A model generated the notes under the pieces. It was not told the origin of the DNA, ran no database searches, and worked only from the letters and a program-made list of their open reading frames with translations. From Bryobacterales bacterium (GTDB lineage Bacteria > Acidobacteriota > Terriglobia > Bryobacterales > Bryobacteraceae), in contig JADLDI010000082.1 in assembly GCA_020846745.1 (NCBI GenBank), forward strand, positions 1 through 64,000: 64,000 nucleotides of DNA. Reading direction: 5' to 3'. Both the position numbers and the translations under genes were made by a program. This document shows positions 58,418-64,000 of this stretch, piece after piece; positions within the stretch are counted from its first letter, which is position 1, and the number at the start of each line of letters is the position of its first letter.

Positions 58418-60490
58418 ATGCTTACAAAGCTGATCGTTTCGTTCTTTGCCGCATTGCTCCCCGCGCTAGCCGTCACGTATGAAGTCGGACCCGGACGCAC
58501 TCTCGCGCGCTTAGCCGCAGTTCCATGGCGGCAGTTAGGACCCGGCGATACCGTGCTGGTGTACTGGAAACCCGAGCCGTACCTGGATAAGTTCGTCATC
58601 TCGAGATCGGGAACAGCGGCCGCTCCGATCACGCTACGCGGCGTTCCAGGGCCCGATGGATCCCTGCCGGTGTTACAAGCGAATGGCGCCGAAACCGCGC
58701 CGGGCCTGCGATACTTCAACCCCGAACGCGGGGTGGTGCAGATTGGCGGCAGCGACATCCCGGGCGACGCTGTGCGGCCACAATATGTGGTGGTAGAGAA
58801 CCTGGAAGTGCGTGGCGCCCGTTCGCGCAATGCGTACTTCACGGCCGGGCAGACCAGCATCCAGGCTTACGCCGACAACGCGGCGGGCATATATATCGAG
58901 CGCGGTGACGAGATTGTCGTTCGAAACTGCATCCTGACGGATAACGGGAACGGTATGTTTGTGGGGAACGGGAAGAATGTCACTCTTGAGAAGAGTTATA
59001 TCTACGACAACGGATATCCCAACGACGACGATCAGCACCACAACGTGTACCTGCAGTCCGCAGGCATGTTGGTGCGATACAACCGGTTCGGTCCTCTAAA
59101 GAAGGGATCGCAGGGGAACAACATCAAGGACCGGTCGGCGGGGCTGGTGATCGCGAATAACTGGATTGAAGGCGGTAATCGCCACCTCGACTTAGTCGAT
59201 ATCAGCATGCCGGAGATCCGGGACGATCCGCGGTATCGGACTACCTACGTGTACGGCAACGTATTCATCGAACACCAGGCGAACGACAATAATCAATATA
59301 TTCAGTACGGCGGCGACGGCGGCGACCGGGCGAATTACCGCAAAGGCACGCTGCACCTGTACAACAACACGTTCATATCCTACCGGCCAAAAGGCGACAT
59401 GACCACGTGGGTGCATCTCACGACGATGGAGGAACGGGCGGAGGTCCGGAACAACATCGTGGCGCTGCCGCGTGGGTCGGACTTTCAGATTTCTTATGAT
59501 TTCGGCACTATCGAACTAAGTAATAACTACCTGCCCACGAACTATGGCCGGGCGCAGTTCGAGATTGCTCCGGTGGTGGTTCGTGAGGTCTCGCCCAATG
59601 TGCGCGGCGATAACCCCGGCCTTGCGGATTTGAATGCGATGGACTTCCGGCTGCTGCGAAGCTCTCCCGCGATCGGCGCCGGTATTGCGCTGCCTTCCTC
59701 GCCGGCGAGCTATCCGGTTGACCGCGAGTATGTCGTCCATCGCGACAGCCGTCCGCGGCCACGCGGCGCGCAAGACTTAGGGGCATTTCAGGCTCCGGGC
59801 GACCCGACGCCCAAGATCAACACGTCGATGACAGCGAAACAGACATCGCCTTATGCGTATCTGACGATCATGGGTGAGGACCTGGCGCGCGGCGTCAGTA
59901 TCCCACCGCTTACAGGCGACTTCCCAACCAGCGTCGATGGCGTTCAGGTGAAGATCAACGGGCGTGAGGGCTATCTGCAGTATGTCAGCCCGACACAGAT
60001 CAATGTGCTCACGCCGGCCGATACCGCGCGCGGTGAAGTACCCCTGGAAGTTCTGACGCCGTTCGGTCCCCTACGGTCGATCATTGTGCTTGCCGATGCG
60101 GCGCCGGTATTATTCGCCGCGCCTGTGAACGACCGTGTCTACGCGACCGCGGTGTTTGCTCTGGACGGAAGTTTGGTGACGCCTTCCAAAGGAGCCAGGG
60201 CAGGGGATTATGTTTTGCTTTTCGCGACCGGGCTCGGAACAACAGCTACGCCGCCGCCAATCGGCCTCCCGCTCGATGCCGCCTATCCCGTGGTGGACTT
60301 GAGCGCGGTAAAGGTTCTGATTGGCGGCGTAGATACGCCGGTTCTATACGCCGGCATGACTTATGCGGGTTTGTTCCAAATTAATATCCAGATCCCGCCG
60401 GGGGTTCGGGCCGGAGACCAGCCGCTGGCGCTCGCGGTGGGGCAGGCGAGTACCGGGCAGCCGGTCTTTCTGCCGATTACCAATCCCTAA
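58418..60490 (+). CDS. Secreted parallel beta-helix protein with Solibacter C-terminal domain
   Basis: A 690-residue protein; GGAGGA just before the ATG and TATAAA further up. Signal peptide (LIVSFFAALLPALA), then a right-handed beta-helix (about 60-440) with short repeats such as VVVENLEVRGARSRNAYF, YIERGDEIVVRNCILTDNG, VTLEKSYIYDNG and LVIANNWIEGGNRH, as in pectate lyases and PL-type enzymes. DDDQHHNVYLQSAGMLVRYN may hold metal ligands. The last 220 residues are the TIGR03437 domain (YVSPTQINVLTPADTARGEV, VLLFATGLGTTATPPPIGLP, YAGLFQINIQIP). Likely binds or cleaves polysaccharide at the cell surface. Confidence 0.88.
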   Translation: MLTKLIVSFFAALLPALAVTYEVGPGRTLARLAAVPWRQLGPGDTVLVYWKPEPYLDKFVISRSGTAAAPITLRGVPGPDGSLPVLQANGAETAPGLRYFNPERGVVQIGGSDIPGDAVRPQYVVVENLEVRGARSRNAYFTAGQTSIQAYADNAAGIYIERGDEIVVRNCILTDNGNGMFVGNGKNVTLEKSYIYDNGYPNDDDQHHNVYLQSAGMLVRYNRFGPLKKGSQGNNIKDRSAGLVIANNWIEGGNRHLDLVDISMPEIRDDPRYRTTYVYGNVFIEHQANDNNQYIQYGGDGGDRANYRKGTLHLYNNTFISYRPKGDMTTWVHLTTMEERAEVRNNIVALPRGSDFQISYDFGTIELSNNYLPTNYGRAQFEIAPVVVREVSPNVRGDNPGLADLNAMDFRLLRSSPAIGAGIALPSSPASYPVDREYVVHRDSRPRPRGAQDLGAFQAPGDPTPKINTSMTAKQTSPYAYLTIMGEDLARGVSIPPLTGDFPTSVDGVQVKINGREGYLQYVSPTQINVLTPADTARGEVPLEVLTPFGPLRSIIVLADAAPVLFAAPVNDRVYATAVFALDGSLVTPSKGARAGDYVLLFATGLGTTATPPPIGLPLDAAYPVVDLSAVKVLIGGVDTPVLYAGMTYAGLFQINIQIPPGVRAGDQPLALAVGQASTGQPVFLPITNP

Positions 60491-60495
60491 CGAAG

Positions 60496-60813
60496 TTATT
60501 TCTGCTTGGCGATGATCTTGTCTTTGATCTTGTCGTAAGTCGCTTCGGGAATGATGTTCTTCTGAACCAGTTCGTTCTTGGCGCGGTAGGGGCGGCCTTT
60601 GACGATCTTTTGGGAGTAGGCTTCGCCGATTCCCGGCAGAGTCCGCAGCGCGTCGGCACTGGCGGTGTTGATATCGATGAGGTCGGTTGCGGCGGCCGCT
60701 GCCTTCTTGGCCGTCGCTGAAGCATCCTTAACGGCGCCTTTCGTTGGTCCCTTCTGCGCGAAGGCAAGGCTGAGTCCGAGAACAAGTACACCTAGGGCTG
60801 AGAAAAGTCGCAT
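60496..60813 (-). CDS. ComEA-like helix-hairpin-helix protein
   Basis: A 105-residue protein with a signal peptide (MRLFSALGVLVLGLSLAFA), an Ala/Lys linker, and a HhH motif: LIDINTASADALRTLPGIGE and YSQKIVKGRPYRAKNELVQK. This is the DNA-binding unit of competence protein ComEA, which holds incoming DNA in the periplasm. It is shorter than typical ComEA and lacks the SLBB region. No other competence gene is near. TATAAT (60819-60824 on the minus strand) stands only 5 nt before its ATG. Confidence 0.85.
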   Translation of the reverse strand: MRLFSALGVLVLGLSLAFAQKGPTKGAVKDASATAKKAAAAATDLIDINTASADALRTLPGIGEAYSQKIVKGRPYRAKNELVQKNIIPEATYDKIKDKIIAKQK

Positions 60814-60818
60814 GGCAC

Positions 60819-60824
60819 ATTATA
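60819..60824 (-). promoter_or_regulatory. Perfect -10 box for a leaderless HhH-gene mRNA
   Basis: TATAAT on the minus strand ends 5 nt before the ATG at 60813. At the usual 6-8 nt distance the start of transcription would be the start codon itself. Confidence 0.5.
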
Positions 60825-60846
60825 GGCTCAAGGCGGCGGTGCGGCG

Positions 60847-61209
60847 CTAGGCTTGGGGGGCTGGTTTGTTCCGCAGGTTCGACTCAAACAGCCAATCGAT
60901 TTGGATGGGTTCGCACGGAGTGCAGAGATAATCAGCAGCACCCTGTTCCAGCATGTCGAGCCAGAGCGAGGTGTCCGCGTCGTGACCCACCGCCACTACG
61001 GGTACGTCACGGTGCTGCCGGCGTACGGCTTCGAGCATTCGGGCGAGCGAAATTGGGTTCGTCCCGCAGAAAACGATGTCGACTGAGGCGATGGATTCCG
61101 GAGTGCGCACCGGGTTGTGGCCCATTCGCGACAGCGTTTCGGTGAGTTGCCGGGATGAGGCGGGGTCGAGTTCCGCCAAGAGGGCAGTCGCTTGATACGA
61201 CACTTTCAA
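60847..61209 (-). CDS. Degenerate receiver-domain protein
   Basis: A 120-residue protein with the receiver fold order (beta-alpha repeats: ALLAELDPASSRQLTETL, VDIVFCGTNPISLARMLEAV, VPVVAVGHDADTSLWLDMLE, AADYLCTPCEPIQIDWLF) but without the phosphorylation residues. The acidic pair is reduced to E-L-D, the acceptor Asp position is FCG, and the Lys is Cys-Thr. It is probably a pseudo-receiver that signals by binding. It lies on the opposite strand from ispG, with the two starts about 145 bp apart. Confidence 0.75.
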   Translation of the reverse strand: MKVSYQATALLAELDPASSRQLTETLSRMGHNPVRTPESIASVDIVFCGTNPISLARMLEAVRRQHRDVPVVAVGHDADTSLWLDMLEQGAADYLCTPCEPIQIDWLFESNLRNKPAPQA

Positions 61210-61329
61210 CTACCTCCTAATCTGGCTTCTGCCCTGAGTATGCGCCTTCCCGGGCGAAATCTTCAATAGGTTTAATGCTTCGTTAGCGGGCGAAAAGTCC
61301 CGTAGATACTTTACTTTTAAGTGCGCTGC

Positions 61330-61335
61330 TAAAAT
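61330..61335 (+). promoter_or_regulatory. Extended -10 promoter of ispG
   Basis: TGCTAAAAT (61327-61335) is an extended -10 (TGN then TAAAAT). It is 20 bp before the ATG at 61355, and GGAG at 61344-61347 serves as ribosome site, so this gene has a short normal leader. -35 region unclear. Confidence 0.45.
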
Positions 61336-61354
61336 TGCGTGTTGGAGATGCAAG

Positions 61355-62590
61355 ATGGCTGTGAAACCGCGGCGTAAGTCGCTTGTGGCAGATATCGGCG
61401 GTGTGAAAGTTGGGGGAAATCATCCGATTGTCGTCCAGTCGATGACGAACACCGATACGGCCGACGTGACGGGGACCGTGAATCAGGTGATGGCGCTGGC
61501 GCAGGCCGGGTCGGAACTGGTCCGCGTGACCGTCAATACGGAAGAAGCGGCGCGCGCCGTCCCAAAGGTTGTCGAAACTCTGCGGATGTTTGGGGTGAAG
61601 GCGCCGATTGTTGGCGATTTTCACTACAACGGCCATATCCTGCTGAAGAAGTATCCCGATTGTGCCCGGGCGTTGGCGAAGTACCGCATCAACCCCGGCA
61701 ACGTGAACATCGGCAAGAAACACGACGACAACTTCCGGACGATGATCGAATGCGCCATCGAGTACGACCGGCCGGTGCGCATCGGGGTCAACTGGGGTTC
61801 ACTCGACGGGGCGCTGCTGACCCGTATGATGGACGAGAATGCGACGTCCGCCAATCCGCTCGATGCACAGACAGTAACGATGAAGGCGATTGTCGCAAGC
61901 TGCCTGCTGTCGGCGGAGGCGGCGGTGAAGTACGGCCTGGCGCCTGAGAAGATTATCCTGAGCGCGAAGGTCAGCAATGTTCAGGATCTGATCACCGTCT
62001 ATCGCGACTTGGCCGAACAGTGCGAATATCCGCTGCACTTGGGATTGACGGAAGCCGGCTTGGGGAGCAAAGGGATTGTGGCGACCACCGCCGCGCTCTC
62101 GATTCTGCTGCAGGAAGGAATTGGCGACACGATCCGGGCGTCGCTGACGCCGCTGCCCAATGGCGACCGTACGGAAGAGGTGCTGGTCTGCCAGCAGGTT
62201 TTGCAGTCGCTGGGAATCCGGAACTTCACACCGCAGGTGACGGCGTGTCCCGGGTGCGGACGCACAACAAGCACGTTTTTCCAGGACATGGCGGACCAGA
62301 TTCAATCCTATTTGCGTGACCAGATGCCCGTCTGGAAGCAATCGTATGCCGGGGTGGAGGAATTGAAAGTGGCGGTGATGGGCTGTGTGGTGAACGGCCC
62401 GGGAGAATCGAAGCACTCGCATATCGGGATTTCACTGCCGGGGACATTCGAAGAGCCGGTGGCGCCGGTGTATGTGGATGGGAAGTTGAAAACGACCTTG
62501 CGGGGCGATCGGATTGTGAAGGAGTTTATCGACATTCTGAACTCGTATGTCGATGCGCGGTACGGGCAGACGGTTGGAGTGGGTGACTAG
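61355..62590 (+). CDS. ispG: 4-hydroxy-3-methylbut-2-en-1-yl diphosphate synthase
   Basis: A 411-residue protein that matches GcpE/IspG over its length: NHPIVVQSMTNTDTADVTGT, IVGDFHYNGHILLKKYPDCA, YRINPGNVNIGKK, GVNWGSLDG, and YPLHLGLTEAGLGSKG. The 4Fe-4S ligands are in TACPGCGRTTSTFFQDMA and VMGCVVNGPGESKHSHIGI. It carries out the penultimate step of the MEP isoprenoid pathway using reduced ferredoxin or flavodoxin. It is a single gene with its own promoter and is followed by a terminator hairpin. Confidence 0.97.
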   Translation: MAVKPRRKSLVADIGGVKVGGNHPIVVQSMTNTDTADVTGTVNQVMALAQAGSELVRVTVNTEEAARAVPKVVETLRMFGVKAPIVGDFHYNGHILLKKYPDCARALAKYRINPGNVNIGKKHDDNFRTMIECAIEYDRPVRIGVNWGSLDGALLTRMMDENATSANPLDAQTVTMKAIVASCLLSAEAAVKYGLAPEKIILSAKVSNVQDLITVYRDLAEQCEYPLHLGLTEAGLGSKGIVATTAALSILLQEGIGDTIRASLTPLPNGDRTEEVLVCQQVLQSLGIRNFTPQVTACPGCGRTTSTFFQDMADQIQSYLRDQMPVWKQSYAGVEELKVAVMGCVVNGPGESKHSHIGISLPGTFEEPVAPVYVDGKLKTTLRGDRIVKEFIDILNSYVDARYGQTVGVGD

Positions 62591-62596
62591 AAATTC

Positions 62597-62625
62597 CCGG
62601 GGCGCCCATGGTTTGGACGCCCCGG
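62597..62625. terminator. Intrinsic terminator between ispG and the convergent gene
   Basis: CCGGGGCG (62597-62604) pairs with CGCCCCGG (62618-62625) with a 13-nt loop, followed by TTT rightward and by AATTT-type sequence leftward. It stands 7 bp after the ispG stop and 17 bp before the stop of the 62642 gene, so it can serve both. Confidence 0.65.
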
Positions 62626-62641
62626 TTTCACGCGCGATCCA

Positions 62642-63934
62642 CTACGGGGCCGGGTAGCGAACCACCGTAAAATTTTTGAGCGCCACTGCGTCAGTGGTAG
62701 CTGCCGACATAGCGGCACGGAAATCGACCGTCAGCGCCGCGTTGATGTCGTCAGACGATGCGATCAGGTCACTGAGCATGGATTGGCCTGTGCCCCAGCT
62801 TTGTGAAGACAACTGCGCGCCCGTGGTGTGGACGCCGGCCGTTGCGCGAGCGGTGACGAGAGACGTGCCGGCGGTGACGGTCCGGGCGCCGACGGTAGTC
62901 GAGCCCCAGCGAACATCGAAACTGAATCCGGTCGTCGAGCCGCCGTGCGACATATCGAAAAGGATTTCGATGCGGTCGCCGGGCCGAAGCAGGCCGGCGG
63001 GAATGGCGCACGTTCCGAGACTGGTTAGGGAAGCCGCCGAAGTCGAACCGCCTTGTCCGGTACAGAGAACCTGGGTGAGCGTGCCGCCTGAGCCGGCCGT
63101 CCGGTAGGAAGCCAGCAGAACGTCGCCCGGTTGCGGAATGGCGCCCGATACAAATGCGATTGTCTGCGAAGTAATCGAATAATCCAGCCCTTGTTTTTGC
63201 AGCATGCCGTTGCGGTAGAGCAACAGGCTTGCGGTCGGGTTGGGCAGTTGAGACAACTGGAACACCGAGTTCGAGCCGTTGATGAAGCCGTTGGGTGTTT
63301 CACCATCCACAAAGGTTCCAAACACTCCGGCCCCGCCGCCGCCGGAACCGCACGGGCCGGACGACCCGTCGACGCGAATGCAATCGGAAGCGTTGCCCGA
63401 AGCGGCGATCAACTCGCCCTGCGCATTGATGATCGCCGCCGCGCCGGGCGTATAGGAAGAGCCCTTGCGTGCCCGGATGTCCAGTTCCGCCTGCAACCCG
63501 TCGACATCGGCGATTGTCACCTCACCTGGTGTCGTGCCGCTGCCGGGCAGCGACGGCCCCATAAGCGGGTCGGAAATGCGGATATCGCGAATTCGCAACG
63601 AGTCTACGCTGGGACGCACAGCCCAGTTTTCGGAAAACTGGATGCGGCCATCGGCGATGTAGTGGACCGAGTAGTAAGCAGCCGCGGAAGCAGTAGTTGT
63701 CGGGACAAGCTTTACCGTAAGCAGGCCGTCGACCACATTAAACTGCAATCGTTGGCGTCCGATAAACGATGTATCGGCCGCTTCGAAGCTTCGCCACTCG
63801 ACGATTACTTGTCCGGTGAATCGCGAGCCGTCGGCTTTGTAGACAGTGTCGCGAATGATTGTCAGGGGCGGTGCCGCCCACAGGGCTCCGGTGATCAGCG
63901 CCGTGAGCACCGTGAGCGAAAGACGAGTCAACAT
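62642..63934 (-). CDS. Secreted protein with phage tail-fibre-like motif
   Basis: 430 residues from the ATG at 63934, where a signal peptide begins (MLTRLSLTVLTALITGALWA); a longer TTG frame starts at 63982. The first 140 residues are a beta domain (YKADGSRFTGQVIVEWRSFE, DGLLTVKLVPTTTASAAAYY). The middle carries NGFINGSNSVFQLSQLPNPT then SLLLYRNGMLQKQGLDYSI, a motif common in phage tail fibres and collagen-like surface proteins. The C-terminus is Thr/Ala-rich beta. No other phage gene is present. It is probably a surface or adhesion protein. Confidence 0.72.
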   Translation of the reverse strand: MLTRLSLTVLTALITGALWAAPPLTIIRDTVYKADGSRFTGQVIVEWRSFEAADTSFIGRQRLQFNVVDGLLTVKLVPTTTASAAAYYSVHYIADGRIQFSENWAVRPSVDSLRIRDIRISDPLMGPSLPGSGTTPGEVTIADVDGLQAELDIRARKGSSYTPGAAAIINAQGELIAASGNASDCIRVDGSSGPCGSGGGGAGVFGTFVDGETPNGFINGSNSVFQLSQLPNPTASLLLYRNGMLQKQGLDYSITSQTIAFVSGAIPQPGDVLLASYRTAGSGGTLTQVLCTGQGGSTSAASLTSLGTCAIPAGLLRPGDRIEILFDMSHGGSTTGFSFDVRWGSTTVGARTVTAGTSLVTARATAGVHTTGAQLSSQSWGTGQSMLSDLIASSDDINAALTVDFRAAMSAATTDAVALKNFTVVRYPAP

Positions 63935-64000
63935 TGCAACGTAAACCCTCCAAGCCGGGAGTTTAGGTGAAGTCGTCGTCAAAGCCGCTCTGGACGAGAA

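Noticed and set aside
62642..63934. Prophage
   Set aside because: Only one tail-fibre-like motif; no integrase, capsid, terminase or att repeat in the window.
1..64000. CRISPR array, tRNA or rRNA gene
   Set aside because: No regularly spaced repeats, no cloverleaf with a T-loop GGTTCGA in an intergenic gap, and no rRNA-like stretch were seen in any gap.

Overview
This is 64 kb of a GC-rich bacterial chromosome, most likely an acidobacterium of the Solibacter/Bryobacter group (Bryobacterales). Three proteins carry the C-terminal domain known as the Solibacter uncharacterized C-terminal domain (TIGR03437): an intact small secreted protein, a truncated copy beside it, and a beta-helix protein. 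Other lineage-typical content is a large stock of secreted beta-propellers, DUF4384 proteins, Tat-exported sugar enzymes, Gfo/Idh and MR/MLE enzymes, and PQQ-type propellers. I saw no rRNA, tRNA, CRISPR array or complete mobile element.

Layout. 1-220: a duplicated 20-bp motif resembling the repeated ends of some insertion sequences, then hairpins. 222-3005: two small exported proteins, a short sulfite-oxidase-like molybdoenzyme and an MBL-fold hydrolase. 2994-5576: a hybrid histidine kinase whose kinase core has lost its phospho-acceptor His and N-box Asn. 5726-6964: a xylose-isomerase-family protein. 6974-14941 (minus strand): a CDF metal transporter, an HExxH metallopeptidase and an MFS exporter in tight series, then a beta-propeller, an alpha/alpha-toroid protein, a SelA-like PLP enzyme and a GNAT. 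15100-17498: an RbsA/RbsC-type sugar importer with no binding protein beside it. 18171-25589: a plus-strand sugar-metabolism run (Tat-exported aldo/keto reductase, Gfo/Idh, PQQ propeller with EF-hands, toroid protein, isochorismatase-like hydrolase, MFS sugar-acid transporter). 25677-25937: a methyltransferase remnant between two copies of a short repeat.

26033-31345 is a cell-surface module: a propeller and an anchored Ig-like protein on the minus strand, and divergently two DUF4384 proteins and a caspase-PEGA-TPR protein. 31532-35648 is housekeeping: a response regulator, a DciA-like protein, gatC, gatA, Mn-type superoxide dismutase and a guanine-deaminase-like protein. 35735-43600: Solibacter-domain proteins, an OmpR-type two-component system, a subtilase and truA. 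43578-47434: lutABC (lactate oxidation) with a translationally coupled outer-membrane barrel gene.

47494-50371 is the most unusual locus: three genes, each overlapping the next by 4 nt, encoding a CHAT (caspase-like) protease, an unrecognised 170-residue protein and an LCAT-type lipase with a complete Ser-Asp-His triad. It resembles a protease-triggered lipase effector system and matches no named system that I know.

50426-60490 looks like a plant-polysaccharide locus: a LacI-type operator, the rhamnose transporter rhaT, two tandem MR/MLE dehydratases, a double-domain esterase, a GH2 glycosidase and a beta-helix protein. The end holds a ComEA-like HhH protein, a degenerate receiver domain, ispG, a terminator and a secreted protein with a tail-fibre-like motif.

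Several genes have a TANNNT box only 5-11 nt before the start codon and no Shine-Dalgarno sequence, which suggests that leaderless transcription is common here.
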